Shown: one piece after another, positions 36,856 through 48,381 of the stretch
Layout: each line of letters opens with the position of its first letter
Numbering within the stretch: position 1 is the stretch's first letter
NCBI RefSeq assembly: GCF_017115165.1
Contig: NZ_JABXKF010000081.1
Span: 1-56,544, forward strand
Direction: 5' to 3'
DNA length: 56,544 bases
Source of the DNA: Nostoc sp. LPT
GTDB lineage: Bacteria; Cyanobacteriota; Cyanobacteriia; Cyanobacteriales; Nostocaceae
The notes under the pieces: model-generated
Database searches by the model: none
Told to the model about the DNA's origin: nothing
Seen by the model: only the letters and a program-made list of their open reading frames with translations
Made by a program: the position numbers and the translations under genes

Positions 36856-39006
36856 ATGCCTGGGTTTCTATTAGAAGTTGGTACAGAAGAACTACCTGCA
36901 AGTTTTCTCAGTGATGCTTTAGTGCAATGGCAGGAACGCATTCCCCAAAGCCTGGAAGCAAACAGCCTCAAGGGCGATGTCCAGGTGTACGGTACTCCCC
37001 GGCGGCTGGCGGTAGTGATTAAAGGTCTACCATCGCAGCAACCAGACCGAGAAGAAGAAATCAAAGGGCCCCCCGCCCAAGCCGCCTTTAAAAATGGTCA
37101 GCCGACAGCAGCAGCAGCAGGCTTTGCTAAAAAGCAAGGTGTGGAACTGGATGCGCTATCTGTTCGCCCCACTGACAAAGGGGAATTTGTATTTGTGCAA
37201 AAAAGAATTCCCGGTCGTCCTGTGGCGGAAATATTGACAGAACTTGTTCCCCAGTGGATTTGGGGTTTGGAAGGTAAGCGGTTAATGCGTTGGGGGAATG
37301 GGGATGCTAGGTTTTCTAGACCAATTCGTTGGCTGGTAGCTTTGTTAGATGAGACGGTACTACCTCTAGAATTAGTGAATGGTTCTAAGACGATTCAGAG
37401 CGATCGCATTTCTCAAGGTCATCGGGTCTTACATCCTGAACCTGTGACAATTGCCCAAGCTACTGATTATGTTACCACCCTCAAGTCTGCATCTGTCACC
37501 GTTGACCCAGAAGAACGGGCAAATCTGATCACAGAGCAAGTAAAGGCAGTAGCAGAGAATTTAGGCGGATATACAGTAATTTACCCCGATTTGTTAGCGG
37601 AAGTAACCAACCTTGTAGAATATCCTTCTGTAGTTGTTGGTAAATTTGAACCAGAATTTTTGGAATTACCAACTGAGGTAATTACTGAAGTCATGGTTAC
37701 TCATCAACGTTATTTTCCCGTATTCAAACCAGGGAGTTTTCAGCAAGAATTATTGCCCAATTTCATCACCATTTCTAACGGCGACCCGAAAAAATCAGAT
37801 ATTGTTGCCGTTGGCAATGAAAGGGTAATTCGTGCCAGATTAGCTGATGGCAGATTTTTCTACGAAGCTGATTTAACTAAACCAATAGATAGCTTTTTAC
37901 CCCAGTTAGAAAAAGTCACTTTTCAAGAAGAATTAGGTTCAGTGCGTGCCAAGGTAGATAGAGTAGTCAAGATTGCCGAGCAAATTACTAGCCAATTAGA
38001 ATTAGGAGAAGACCAGAGCCAAAGAATCCAACGTGCTGCTTTATTATGTAAAGCAGATTTGGTGACACAAATGGTCTATGAATTTCCCGAATTACAAGGT
38101 ATTATGGGAGAAAAATATGCCTTAGCAAGTGGTGAAGATGCTGAAGTAGCAAAGGCAATTTATCAACATTATTTACCAAAAGGAGCCGGTGATATTTTAC
38201 CTGAAACACTCACGGGTAAAATTGTTGGTTTAGCAGATAGATTAGATACTTTAGTGAGTATCTTTGGTTTAGGCTTAATTCCTTCCGGTTCATCCGATCC
38301 CTTCGCCTTGCGCCGTGCTGCCAATGCTGTAGTTAAAATTACTTGGGTTGATAATTTGCCGATAAATTTAGATGATCTATTGGCACAAATAGCCACGGAC
38401 TTTGCAGCAAAATATCATAAAGACCGGGCATCATTAACCACAGCATTACAAGAGTTTTTCTTGCAACGCATCCGCACTTTACTACAAGAAGAAAAGCAGA
38501 TTGATTACGACTTAGTAAATGCAGTTTTGGGAGAAAATGATCCAGAATACACAGAACGGACGTTAAAAGATTTATTGGATGTCCGCGATCGCGCCTTATA
38601 CTTACAACAAATCCGCAACGACAGTACTTTAGATAACATCTACGAAACCGTTAATCGTTCCACACGATTAGCCGCTCAAGGTGATTTAGATACAAAACAG
38701 CTAGAACCAACAACCGTAGTTCGTCAAGAATTATTCCAAAAGCCTTCTGAGATAGCTTTGTATAATGCACTAATCGAATCAGTACCACAGACTCAAGCAG
38801 CGCAGCAGACCCGAAATTATCAACTGTTAATAGCAGCACTCACAAAAATTGCTCCAGCAGTTAGTAACTTTTTTGATGGCCCAGATAGCGTTTTAGTTAT
38901 GGACTCCGATCCAGAAGTCAAGCGTAATCGGTTACATCTGCTCGGATTAGTTCGCAATCATGCCCGTGTTTTAGCTGACTTTGGTGCGATCGTCAAAAAT
39001 CTGTAG
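36856..39006 (+). CDS. glyS: glycyl-tRNA synthetase beta subunit
   Basis: The 716-residue protein matches GlyS from its start ([19 protein letters not shown]) through [58 protein letters not shown] and [12 protein letters not shown], to the C-terminal anticodon-binding region ([20 protein letters not shown]). With GlyQ it forms the bacterial alpha2beta2 enzyme that charges tRNA(Gly). The length is standard. No glyQ lies next to it; in cyanobacteria the two subunits are generally encoded apart. The 84-base gap to murD on the same strand could permit cotranscription. Confidence 0.95.
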   Translation: MPGFLLEVGTEELPASFLSDALVQWQERIPQSLEANSLKGDVQVYGTPRRLAVVIKGLPSQQPDREEEIKGPPAQAAFKNGQPTAAAAGFAKKQGVELDALSVRPTDKGEFVFVQKRIPGRPVAEILTELVPQWIWGLEGKRLMRWGNGDARFSRPIRWLVALLDETVLPLELVNGSKTIQSDRISQGHRVLHPEPVTIAQATDYVTTLKSASVTVDPEERANLITEQVKAVAENLGGYTVIYPDLLAEVTNLVEYPSVVVGKFEPEFLELPTEVITEVMVTHQRYFPVFKPGSFQQELLPNFITISNGDPKKSDIVAVGNERVIRARLADGRFFYEADLTKPIDSFLPQLEKVTFQEELGSVRAKVDRVVKIAEQITSQLELGEDQSQRIQRAALLCKADLVTQMVYEFPELQGIMGEKYALASGEDAEVAKAIYQHYLPKGAGDILPETLTGKIVGLADRLDTLVSIFGLGLIPSGSSDPFALRRAANAVVKITWVDNLPINLDDLLAQIATDFAAKYHKDRASLTTALQEFFLQRIRTLLQEEKQIDYDLVNAVLGENDPEYTERTLKDLLDVRDRALYLQQIRNDSTLDNIYETVNRSTRLAAQGDLDTKQLEPTTVVRQELFQKPSEIALYNALIESVPQTQAAQQTRNYQLLIAALTKIAPAVSNFFDGPDSVLVMDSDPEVKRNRLHLLGLVRNHARVLADFGAIVKNL

Positions 39007-39090
39007 CGTAGGTCAACAAAAACTGGTGTAATTTTTGCCAAGAAACGCTAGTATAGGGAGTGCTTAACCAGGGACACTCTGCTGCAATCT

Positions 39091-40572
39091 ATGTCCAAAG
39101 CTACTGTTATTGGATTGGGAAAGTCCGGTGTTGCAGCGGCGAGATTGTTGAAAAGGGAAGGTTGGGAGGTAGAGCTGAGCGATGGCAACACCTCCAAAAC
39201 CCTCCTAGAACAACAACAAGAACTCGCTGCCGAGCAAATAACCGTTAAACTAGGACAATCCCTAGAATTGAATCGTGCTAATTTACCCCAATTAATAGTC
39301 GTTAGTCCTGGCGTGCCTTGGGATATTCCCGTATTAATTAAGGCACGCCAATTAGGTATTGAAACCATTGGGGAAATAGAACTCGCTTGGCGAAATTTGC
39401 AATCGCTACCTTGGGTAGGAATTACCGGCACTAACGGCAAAACTACTACTACAGCTTTAATTGCTGCCATTTTCCAAGCAGCAGAATTATATGCACCCGC
39501 CTGCGGTAACATTGGCTACGCCGCTTGTGAAGTTGCCCTATCTCAGGGAGCAGGGAGCAGGGAGCAGGGAGCAGGGGAAAAGTTTGATAACTCCTCGATT
39601 GATTGGGTGATTGCGGAAGTTAGCAGCTATCAAATAGAATCTTCGAGTTCTCTTGCTCCCCGGATCGGAGTTTGGACGACTTTCACACCGGATCACCTCA
39701 GTCGCCATCAGACTTTAGAGAACTATTACAACATCAAAGCCAAGTTATTACGCCAGTCCGAGTTGCAAGTGTTCAATGGTGATGATGCCTACTTGAGCCA
39801 GCTAGGTTTAAGTGCTTGGCCTGATGCCTATTGGACAAGTGTCAGAGGAAAAGATTTTCTGATTAGCGAAAAAGGCTTTTACATAGAAGACGGTTGGGTT
39901 GTGGAAAAATTGACTGCAACCTCTGCACCAGAACCGATTGTGAAAGTATCTAGTTTGCGAATGGTGGGAGAACATAACCAGCAAAATCTTTTGATGGCAG
40001 TAGCAACAGCAAGATTAGCGGGAATTAATCGTGATGCGATCGCGCGTGCAATTCGGGAATTTCCTGGCGTTGCCCATCGTTTAGAGCATATCTGCACATG
40101 GGAAGGTATTGATTTCATTAACGACAGCAAAGCCACCAACTATGATGCTGCTGAAGTTGGTTTAGCATCCGTTAACAGTCCAACGATTTTAATTGCTGGT
40201 GGAGAAGCCAAAGCAGGTGATGATAATGGCTGGCTAGCACAAATTCAAACCAAAGCTGCTGCTGTGTTATTGATTGGCTCTGCTGCACCCGCATTTGCCA
40301 AACGTCTGCAAGAGGTAGGGTATGATAACTACCATATTGTGAAAACTATGGAAAGGGCAGTTCCCAAGTCGGCAGAATTAGCCAAGCAGTATCAAGCGCG
40401 TGTGGTGTTGCTATCTCCGGCTTGTGCGAGTTTCGACCAGTACCCGAATTTTGAGGTGCGGGGCGATCGTTTCCGTCATCTGTGCCTTGCTTGGGCGGGA
40501 GGCTGGAAACCTGCCAGAGTAGACCTTCCATTTGAAAACTCTATTCAAGAGTCCATAGTACAAAGTCGATAA
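39091..40572 (+). CDS. murD: UDP-N-acetylmuramoylalanine--D-glutamate ligase MurD
   Basis: The 493-residue Mur ligase has an N-terminal Rossmann-like domain ([20 protein letters not shown]), the ATP-binding P-loop [15 protein letters not shown] (about 110-124), VSSYQIE, the central motif FTPDHLSRH, and the C-terminal [17 protein letters not shown] and [19 protein letters not shown]. It adds D-glutamate to UDP-MurNAc-L-Ala in peptidoglycan synthesis in the cytoplasm. An unusual peptide [11 protein letters not shown] (about 153-163) is encoded by an in-frame run of the heptamer cagggag and lies in a loop before the VSSYQIE strand. A 17-bp inverted repeat follows the stop. Confidence 0.94.
   Translation: MSKATVIGLGKSGVAAARLLKREGWEVELSDGNTSKTLLEQQQELAAEQITVKLGQSLELNRANLPQLIVVSPGVPWDIPVLIKARQLGIETIGEIELAWRNLQSLPWVGITGTNGKTTTTALIAAIFQAAELYAPACGNIGYAACEVALSQGAGSREQGAGEKFDNSSIDWVIAEVSSYQIESSSSLAPRIGVWTTFTPDHLSRHQTLENYYNIKAKLLRQSELQVFNGDDAYLSQLGLSAWPDAYWTSVRGKDFLISEKGFYIEDGWVVEKLTATSAPEPIVKVSSLRMVGEHNQQNLLMAVATARLAGINRDAIARAIREFPGVAHRLEHICTWEGIDFINDSKATNYDAAEVGLASVNSPTILIAGGEAKAGDDNGWLAQIQTKAAAVLLIGSAAPAFAKRLQEVGYDNYHIVKTMERAVPKSAELAKQYQARVVLLSPACASFDQYPNFEVRGDRFRHLCLAWAGGWKPARVDLPFENSIQESIVQSR
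39544..39577 (+). repeat. in-frame heptamer repeat within murD
   Basis: Four perfect copies of cagggag (39544-39571) and part of a fifth. Because 7 x 3 = 21, the encoded peptide repeats with a 7-residue period. It is the same kind of repeat that usually stays intergenic in these genomes. Confidence 0.9.
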
Positions 40573-40593
40573 GCATTGTTTGTCAACAAGTTC

Positions 40594-40642
40594 GTAGTCA
40601 GGACTTTAGTCCTTATTTTCTCAGCACTAAAGTCCTGACTAC
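40594..40642. repeat. 17-bp perfect inverted repeat after murD
   Basis: The arms gtagtcaggactttagt (40594-40610) and actaaagtcctgactac (40626-40642) flank a 15-nt loop. It starts 22 bases after the murD stop and may work as a terminator, but it overlaps the end of the TnpB relic and shares its core with 8834-8847, so it is more likely a small mobile repeat. Confidence 0.75.
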
Positions 40643-41036
40643 AAATAAATCTTCATAGGCTACTATTGAGTTAGCTTTGTATACGCAGCGTCCTAGTCTC
40701 TTAGAATGCTCATTGCGTTGCCTACTTACTCTTAAATGTTTTCGAGCATATCTCTGGATTGCTTTGCGTCGCTGATTCTTTCCTTTCTCTTTTTTGTAAA
40801 TTTGTCGTTGAGCGTTTTTAATAGCTTTTTCTGCTTTACGAAGAAACCGGGGATTTTCTTCATGATGTCCGTTGTAATCAGAATAGAAAAACTTAAGTCC
40901 GACATCCAAGCCAATTTCACCATTACCTGTTCTTTGTTCAGGTTTAATCTCAATATCAAATACAAACTGACAGTAATATCCATCAGATTTACGAACTAAA
41001 CGTACACGCTTAATAGCCTTAGGCCAAAAGCCTTAA
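40613..41036 (-). pseudogene. TnpB (IS200/IS605 family) fragment
   Basis: The minus-strand frame reads KAIKRVRLVRKSDGYYCQF, GEIGLDVGLKFFYSDYNG (the RuvC-I region with its Asp), an arginine- and lysine-rich middle part and ends at ANSIVAYEDL (the RuvC-II Glu region). Both ends are lost: there is an in-frame stop upstream of the first motif, and after YEDL the frame runs into the inverted repeat and stops. It covers about one third of a normal 400-residue TnpB, so it is a non-functional relic. Confidence 0.88.
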
Positions 41037-41048
41037 AGTGTGTAGTGT

Positions 41049-41122
41049 GTAGGTTGGGTTGAGGAACGAAACCCAACATTTCCGGGGCTTTGTTGGGTTG
41101 CGCTTTGCTTAACCCAACCTAC
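41049..41122. repeat. small inverted-repeat element (gtaggttgggtt)
   Basis: The outer arms gtaggttgggtt and aacccaacctac (12 bp, perfect) and the inner arms acccaaca/tgttgggt form a nested hairpin. This resembles widely dispersed non-coding elements of Nostocales genomes. Confidence 0.75.
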
Positions 41123-41197
41123 GATTTTTCTTAACCCAAGCGTATTGGTCTATATTCCACCTGTATCGATTGTGGCTAATAGTCATTTGATGATATT

Positions 41198-41353
41198 TGC
41201 GAAAGCCAACTTGGAGACTAGCAGCAGATTTGTATCAGAACCTGCTAGACCACCTCCATGACTTTTGGGTTCTAGCGTACCTGAAAGTTTGTATTGTTTA
41301 AATAGTTCATGTACAAAACTCGGAGCAATTCGGAAACGCTCCGCTAATTTGCG
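41198..41353 (-). pseudogene. IS630-family transposase HTH relic
   Basis: The minus-strand frame gives RKLAERFRIAPSFVHELFKQ followed by YKLSGTLEPKSHGGG. This is the helix-turn-helix and linker of IS630-type transposases (typical form: SCREIAERFxVSxxFV...LLKQYRxTGxLEPKPHGGG). A stop lies in frame just upstream and no DDE domain follows. Confidence 0.6.
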
Positions 41354-41579
41354 CGATCGCAATCACAAAGCATCTGCCATACGCAAAAATTTGTGAGAGA
41401 GTTGACCTGGGGAACATCCTAGAGTCAAGATAAAAGGGTTGGATATCTTGTCAAAGTACTAAGCACATCCGATATCGCCTGATTTTCTTTCATTTCCCTA
41501 TTTTGGGGTTAAAGAGGAAGGCTATAGGCGATACTTATTAACGCGGCAATAAAACTTAAAAAAGTACGCACGGATTGCT

Positions 41580-41640
41580 AAGACGTGCCTGGACGCAGAG
41601 GGTTAAGCCGTTGCACCCCGATGAAGCGTCAAGAAATAGC
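41580..41640 (+). mobile_element. possible 3'-end remnant of an IS200/IS605 element
   Basis: The words gggttaagccgttgc and ccccgatgaagcgtcaagaa resemble the non-coding 3' ends that follow tnpB in cyanobacterial IS605-type elements, where the guide (omega) RNA is encoded. The orientation is opposite to the TnpB relic nearby, so it would come from a second copy. It is recognised from memory of similar ends only. Confidence 0.3.
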
Positions 41641-41704
41641 TGATTAAATCAAATTCTAAGGGATTTAATCATATATTTTGTAGCAAATACTTGTGGAAAA
41701 GAAA

Positions 41705-41947
41705 ATGCTAGGTGTAAATGTTGTTATGAAAGTTGGCGATCGCGTCCGCGTTAAAGATTCAGTAGTGGTGTATCATCATCCTGAACATCGGAGTCAGCCT
41801 TTTGACATAAAAGGCACAGAAGGCGATGTAGTAGCTATTACCACCCAATGGCGAGACAGACCAGTAAGCGCTAATCTGCCGATTTTAGTCCAGTTTAGTA
41901 AAAAGTTTAAAGCCCATTTACGTGAAAATGAGTTAGAAATCATCTAA
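41705..41947 (+). CDS. ftrV: ferredoxin-thioredoxin reductase variable chain
   Basis: The 80-residue protein matches the FTR variable (alpha) subunit: VGDRVRVKDSVVVYHHPEHR at its core, then FDIKGTEGDVVAITTQWRDR, PVSANLPILVQF and the end FKAHLRENELEII. The variable chain is a small SH3-like beta barrel that embraces the catalytic [4Fe-4S] subunit, allowing ferredoxin to reduce thioredoxin in the light. The catalytic subunit (ftrC) is not in this window. I chose the ATG at 41705, preceded by GGAAAAG. A GTG at 41693 and an ATG at 41726 (giving the shorter MKVGDR start seen in some relatives) are alternatives. Confidence 0.9.
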   Translation: MLGVNVVMKVGDRVRVKDSVVVYHHPEHRSQPFDIKGTEGDVVAITTQWRDRPVSANLPILVQFSKKFKAHLRENELEII

Positions 41948-41952
41948 ATTGC

Positions 41953-42174
41953 TTATCGGCGGCGAAACCACTGAAAAATATTCAGTTCGCCGCGCATTTT
42001 TTTAAGGTCTTGGCGGTTTTGTTCTGCGGTGGTATAATACCAATCACAATAACGCTGAAACTCTGACCGTGACTGAACTTCGTGGTAAAACTGATGGGTT
42101 GTTTGGTAAGAGGCAAAAGCTTCCTCAACTTGGGGTTGAGCAGCTGGCATAATATAAGGTAAATTTTTTGACAT
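41953..42174 (-). CDS. small conserved cyanobacterial protein, unknown
   Basis: The 73-residue soluble protein has no named function. It is rich in aromatic and charged residues (FASYQTTHQFYHEVQSRSEF, YCDWYYTTAEQNRQDLKKMR) and ends with a basic FQWFRRR. It looks largely helical. It converges on ftrV with only five bases between the stops. The composition and compact frame suggest a real gene. I infer nothing about its role beyond cytoplasmic location. Confidence 0.65.
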   Translation of the reverse strand: MSKNLPYIMPAAQPQVEEAFASYQTTHQFYHEVQSRSEFQRYCDWYYTTAEQNRQDLKKMRGELNIFQWFRRR

Positions 42175-42191
42175 AAAATTAAGAGTAGTAG

Positions 42192-42211
42192 AGACGCGAT
42201 TAATCGCGTCT
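42192..42211. repeat. 20-bp perfect palindrome, second copy
   Basis: agacgcgattaatcgcgtct is identical to the sequence at 19557-19576. Both copies lie between genes, next to heptamer repeats or short conserved genes. Confidence 0.85.
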
Positions 42212-42296
42212 GTTTTGAATTCAGCTAATTACCGCATTTCCTAATTAATAACTCATAATTCATAACTCATAACTTTCTAACAACTCCTAACTTTAA

Positions 42297-43088
42297 TTAA
42301 AGCCAACCGCGTAAGCGATAAACTAAAGAACCAATATACTCTTTTAGAGCGGTGGTAAATTGGTGTAAATTGTCGGTATCAGGTAATAAATTTAGTATAG
42401 CGGCTTTGGGAGTACTACCGAGTTCTTGCAACTCACCCTCACTAACTAAAAAGTCAGTGGGTGCAGGAATAGCATTGATTCCTTGACGCTGGAAAATCTG
42501 AAGCGATCGCGGTATATGCATTGCCGAAGTTACTAATAATACCTGACGAATGCCACGAGATAACAAGATTTTGCGGACATTTACAGCATTTTGATAAGTA
42601 TTGAAAGAGTCAGGTTCTTGGACAATCGCCTCAGATGGAATACCAATAGATGTGAGTATTGTTGCCATATCTGCCGATTCTGGAGAACCACTTCCACGCC
42701 AATCAATGCGGCCGCCGCTCAGAATGATTATAGGCGCTTTTTTCTGGCGATACAGTTGTGCGGCGTAGATGATGCGATCGCCTGCTTCACTTAAATCGAC
42801 AGTAGGTCTTGGGGGAAAAGCTGATTTTGTTGCGCCACCCAAAACCACAATCGCTTCTGCATTAGGTATTTGAGCAGGTGGAAGATTTTGCCATTCTAGC
42901 GATCGCACTAACGATTTAGCGATCCAAGCATTGCTACAAAATAGCAATAAAGTTAGGGAAAAAGCAATTGCGATCGCCGCAGTCCTTGGTCGTTTCCACA
43001 AAGTCACTAATGCTACTACTAAGCTTACACACGCTAATCCTAGTGGATAAAAAAATAGTGGCAGTAATTTAGAGAGATATAAAAACAT
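42297..43088 (-). CDS. YdcF/ElyC-like DUF218 membrane protein
   Basis: The 263-residue protein has two N-terminal helices (about 8-30 and 38-58), then a DUF218 domain: AEAIVVLGGATKSA, RIIYAAQLYRQKKAPIIILSGG, the acidic ESADMATILTSIGIP, EPDSFNTYQNAVNV and QVLLVTSAMHIPRSLQIFQR. DUF218 proteins such as SanA and ElyC affect envelope or undecaprenyl-lipid metabolism in other bacteria, but the reaction is not settled. The open frame extends 30 codons further upstream, where it encodes a PSSPSSPSSP run that is just the reverse reading of an intergenic tandem repeat. I therefore start at the ATG at 43088 (MFLYLSKLLP). Confidence 0.85.
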   Translation of the reverse strand: MFLYLSKLLPLFFYPLGLACVSLVVALVTLWKRPRTAAIAIAFSLTLLLFCSNAWIAKSLVRSLEWQNLPPAQIPNAEAIVVLGGATKSAFPPRPTVDLSEAGDRIIYAAQLYRQKKAPIIILSGGRIDWRGSGSPESADMATILTSIGIPSEAIVQEPDSFNTYQNAVNVRKILLSRGIRQVLLVTSAMHIPRSLQIFQRQGINAIPAPTDFLVSEGELQELGSTPKAAILNLLPDTDNLHQFTTALKEYIGSLVYRLRGWL

Positions 43089-43290
43089 AGTGGGGAGTGG
43101 GGAGTGGGGAGATGAGGGAGATGAGGGAGATGAGGGAGATGAGGGGAAGATGAGGAGAAAAGGGAGACAAGGGGACAAGGGGACAAGGAGATAAACAAAA
43201 CTCCTAACTCTTAACTCCTAACTCTTAACTCCTAACTCAGCACTCAGCACTCAGCACTCAGCACTCCTAACGCCCAATGCCCAATGCCCA
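43089..43290. repeat. tandem repeats (gatgaggga, ggggagt, ctcctaa, cactcag)
   Basis: Four different short tandem arrays lie side by side: ggggagt (43093-43111), the 9-mer gatgaggga (43112-43145), aactcctaact-type words (43198-43238) and cactcag (43239-43265). No gene is present. Confidence 0.85.
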
Positions 43291-43295
43291 AATTA

Positions 43296-43802
43296 TTACT
43301 TTTCCCAAAACTTGAAATTGAAACTACTTCCAGGAGCGCGACGGTAACGGCGACCGACCCTTCTGATTTGCCGTTTGTTGATCCTTTCATTCGTTGGTTC
43401 AACTTCAACCTCTTCTGACTCTTCAACTTGCAATTGAGTTCTAGTTTCTTCCTTACTTCCCCACCAAGCAGTAATCCAACCTCCAGCTAAAGCGCCTAAT
43501 CCACCTAGCAAGATACTCATGGGTGCTGGATAGCCCAAATATACAAAGCCCAGCATGAAAAATAACCAGTATTTCAGTCCGGCATCAACGCCATCAGATG
43601 AGGCGACAGCTGGAGCTTGGGGGCTATTATCGGTTACATTTGTGATCCAGCTTAAGATGAAACCGCCCATGATTCCTAAGAAGATGCTCAGGGCTGGTGC
43701 GGAGCCGGTCATTATTAATATAAATGTTAAAAATGCCCCAAATAATAGTTGAGAAAAGAAGCTGGGAGAAATACTGAATAAGTCGTTCTTTTTGTCTGCC
43801 AT
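43296..43802 (-). CDS. conserved membrane protein, unknown
   Basis: The 168-residue membrane protein has four hydrophobic segments: about 17-35, 36-54, 80-95 and 96-112. The repeated pattern APALSIFLGIMGGFILSW and PAPMSILLGGLGALAGGW suggests an internal duplication of a two-helix unit. The C-terminal 50 residues are charged, acidic then strongly basic (KRQIRRVGRRYRRAPGSS). I do not recognise a function. It is followed on the same strand by the DUF218 gene after a repeat-filled gap, so cotranscription is uncertain. Confidence 0.72.
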   Translation of the reverse strand: MADKKNDLFSISPSFFSQLLFGAFLTFILIMTGSAPALSIFLGIMGGFILSWITNVTDNSPQAPAVASSDGVDAGLKYWLFFMLGFVYLGYPAPMSILLGGLGALAGGWITAWWGSKEETRTQLQVEESEEVEVEPTNERINKRQIRRVGRRYRRAPGSSFNFKFWEK

Positions 43803-43871
43803 AGAAGAAAAAAGTTATTAACCAATTACTAATTTGTAATTCGTAATTTTCAATTCAATTACGAATTACGT

Positions 43872-43930
43872 TAGCGCAGCGGTAGCGAGTCAACTCCTGC
43901 GGGGAGACGCCAAGGGCGAACGAGCGTCAT
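43872..43930. repeat. dispersed GC-rich repeat
   Basis: It contains ttagcgcagcggtagcgag, ctcctgcggggagacgcc and cgaacgagcgtc. The surrounding spacer (43803-43943) also has an inverted pair of aattacgaatta words at 43857-43868 and 43933-43944. Confidence 0.55.
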
Positions 43931-43943
43931 TAAGAATTACGAA

Positions 43944-45473
43944 TTATTTTAATTGTGCCTGTTGTGGTTGAGTTGTATCCCAAATCTTTACATAAGGTTG
44001 TTCCTCTTCTGTGAAAGGTTCAGCTTGTTTGATTTGTGAGGCTAATAAATCGGCGGTGGCATCAGCAATATCACCAGTGCGATTGTTCAAACGCTCTTTT
44101 AGAACTTCCAGCGGTGCTGTGCATTGGATAATCTGAAGGGGAAGTTGATGCTTTGTAGCTTGTGCGATCGCTTCTTGCCGTAATTGTTGTTTATCATACT
44201 TAGCATCTAAAATTACCGAGAAACCTTGTTTAGCCAGGATAATTCCCAATTCCAACAGGCGTGTGTAAGTTTTCTCGGTCATCTCAGGTGTATACAAATC
44301 ATCGCCACCCTTTTCCCACAAAGGAATTCCCCCTAAATGCTTCCGCACCGCATCAGAACGCAGGTGAATCGCTCCTTGTTGACGGGCTAAAGACCTTGCT
44401 GTGGTACTTTTGCCAGAACCCGACAACCCCGACATCAAAATTAGTTGTCCCAGGTTTGGTTTAGTGTATTCCCAAGCCTGTTTGTAATAGTCAGCAGCCG
44501 TTTTTGTCGCTTCTTCCTTCACCGTCGCGGGTACACTCGGATCGTCTAGCAAAAATGATGTCACCTTTGCCCGGACATAAGCCTGACGACTTAAATACAA
44601 AGGCAGCACCTGTAAGCCTTCCCAATCTCCAGTTTGCTCTATATAGGCATTCAAAAACGCATTACCCAAGTCTTTACGCTGACGGGCTTCCAAATCCATT
44701 ACTGTAAATGCCACATCGTACATCACATCGACAAAGCGAAACGGCTCATTAAATTCAATGCAATCAAACAACAAGATTTTATCGTGCCATAAAGCAATAT
44801 TTCTCAGGTGTAAGTCTCCGTGACATTCACGAATATAATTGTTGTGAATTCTGCTGGTAAATAATTCTGGACGTTCGGCAAAAAAGTTATCTGTATATTG
44901 CTTTGTTTCTGTAAATTGCGCCTGAGTCTGGGGGCCACCAATATACTTTTCAGTTTGCTGATAATTCTCATCAAAGGCGGCCCGAACATTTGGCACTTCA
45001 CCAAAAGTGCGAATGTAATCATTCGTCTGTGCTTCGGCATGATATTGAGCCACCACCCGTCCCAACTCATCTAGGCGTGTCTCATTTAACTTACCCTGTT
45101 CAAAAAGTGTACTTAATAGCGACTCTTGAGGAAACTGGCGCATCTTCAGCACATATTCTACAGCCTCGTCAGTTCCTCCTAAATGGTATTGTTCCCCTAC
45201 CAAAGTTATAGGTAACACTTCTAAATACAGTTCACCTGCTCCCCGTTGATTCAACCGCAACTCTTCCTGAGAAAAATGTTGCCGCTTCTCTAAGGTGGAA
45301 AAGTCTAAAAAACCAAAATTCATCGGTTTTTTTAGTTTATAGGCGTAATCTCCAGTCAGCAGTACATAAGAAATGTGGGTTTGAATTAGTTGAATAGGTT
45401 CTGTTACTGCATGGGGATAAAATCCAGGTTGCAACATTTGCTCAATAAAAGCTGGAAGAGTTAGTTCTGTCAT
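43944..45473 (-). CDS. two-domain kinase: APH-like plus AAA/P-loop kinase (COG2187-COG0645)
   Basis: The 509-residue protein fuses two domains. The N-terminal part (about 1-330) resembles aminoglycoside-phosphotransferase-like kinases, with YAYKLKKPMNFGFLDFSTL near the start, the catalytic HGDLHLRNIAL and the metal-binding DCIEFNEPFRFVDVMYD. The C-terminal part is a P-loop kinase with Walker A GLSGSGKSTTARSLA and an R/D region HLRSDAVRKHLGG. This fusion is conserved in bacteria but its substrate is unknown. I reject the 20 upstream codons because they translate the terminator of the preceding rplY gene; the ATG at 45473 (MTELTLPAF) is the likely start. Confidence 0.85.
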   Translation of the reverse strand: MTELTLPAFIEQMLQPGFYPHAVTEPIQLIQTHISYVLLTGDYAYKLKKPMNFGFLDFSTLEKRQHFSQEELRLNQRGAGELYLEVLPITLVGEQYHLGGTDEAVEYVLKMRQFPQESLLSTLFEQGKLNETRLDELGRVVAQYHAEAQTNDYIRTFGEVPNVRAAFDENYQQTEKYIGGPQTQAQFTETKQYTDNFFAERPELFTSRIHNNYIRECHGDLHLRNIALWHDKILLFDCIEFNEPFRFVDVMYDVAFTVMDLEARQRKDLGNAFLNAYIEQTGDWEGLQVLPLYLSRQAYVRAKVTSFLLDDPSVPATVKEEATKTAADYYKQAWEYTKPNLGQLILMSGLSGSGKSTTARSLARQQGAIHLRSDAVRKHLGGIPLWEKGGDDLYTPEMTEKTYTRLLELGIILAKQGFSVILDAKYDKQQLRQEAIAQATKHQLPLQIIQCTAPLEVLKERLNNRTGDIADATADLLASQIKQAEPFTEEEQPYVKIWDTTQPQQAQLK

Positions 45474-45498
45474 CTCTTTGTTCTGCGGGTTCAAATAC

Positions 45499-45523
45499 AA
45501 AAAAACCAGGAGTTTCCCCCTGG
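45499..45523 (-). terminator. intrinsic terminator after rplY
   Basis: On the minus strand ccagggggaaactcctgg forms a hairpin followed by seven T. It lies 25-49 bases after the rplY stop and just before the kinase start. Confidence 0.8.
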
Positions 45524-45547
45524 CTATCATCAAAAATTATTACACAC

Positions 45548-46165
45548 TTACGTAGCTTCAGAGGTTGTTTCACTCTCTAACTCAGCTTCATCCTCAGCAG
45601 CAGCGCTGATTTGCGGCTGCGAGACGCTAACTACGACTCGCTCTGTATCACCAAGAACTGTGACACCTTGAGGCAAGACTAGCTCGTAAATACGCAAGCT
45701 GTCTCCAATTTGCAGGTTAGAGACATCAATTTCAATTATTTCCGGGATGTTTTCTGGCGCACAGCTCACTTGCAATTCAGTAATAACAGTGTCTAAAAAA
45801 CCACCTTCTTGTTTAACTCCAACAGCAGTTCCCATAAAACGCAGTGGTACTTCTACAGTGGTGTCGCCGTGGCCAGCAACTGCGAAAAAGCTGAGGTGAT
45901 AAGGCGTACCTTTAGCTGGATGAATCTGAAGTTCCCGCAGCAAGGTTTTACCGCGCCAAGGTGCATCAGCAATATTCAACTCAATCAAGGTGTTGTTGAC
46001 GGAAGCTCTTTTGAGCAAACGCTCAACAGTTTTAGCATCAATGGTCAAAGAAATGGATTCTGTACCCTTATGACCATACAAATTGGCAGGTATCAGTCCA
46101 GCACGGCGCAAAGCTCTTGGCTTGCTGCCTTCTGGACGTTTTTGAGATTCGACTGTAATAGCCAT
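45548..46165 (-). CDS. rplY: 50S ribosomal protein L25/Ctc
   Basis: The 205-residue protein is the long CTC/TL5 form: an L25 domain binding 5S rRNA (about 1-95: [39 protein letters not shown]) and a C-terminal beta domain ([40 protein letters not shown]). It ends with an acidic tail ([15 protein letters not shown]). It stabilises the central protuberance of the large ribosomal subunit and is a general-stress protein in some bacteria. Heptamer repeats separate it from purA upstream, and an intrinsic terminator follows the stop. Confidence 0.93.
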   Translation of the reverse strand: MAITVESQKRPEGSKPRALRRAGLIPANLYGHKGTESISLTIDAKTVERLLKRASVNNTLIELNIADAPWRGKTLLRELQIHPAKGTPYHLSFFAVAGHGDTTVEVPLRFMGTAVGVKQEGGFLDTVITELQVSCAPENIPEIIEIDVSNLQIGDSLRIYELVLPQGVTVLGDTERVVVSVSQPQISAAAEDEAELESETTSEAT

Positions 46166-46262
46166 AAAAGTTGTCCTTTGTCATTTGTCAGTTGTCCTTT
46201 GTCCTTTGTCCTTTGTCATTTGTCATTTGCTAATGACCAATAACAAATGACTAATGACTAAA
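46166..46262. repeat. heptamer tandem repeats (gtccttt/gtcattt)
   Basis: About nine copies of gtccttt, gtcattt and related heptamers (46172-46230), followed by aatgacta-type words, fill the purA-rplY spacer. Confidence 0.85.
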
Positions 46263-46263
46263 T

Positions 46264-48381
<2,118 letters not shown>

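Noticed and set aside
3363..46262. Short direct repeats in spacers considered as CRISPR arrays
   Set aside because: The units are 7-9 bp with no unique spacers between them. They are short tandem repeats, not CRISPR, and no cas genes are present.
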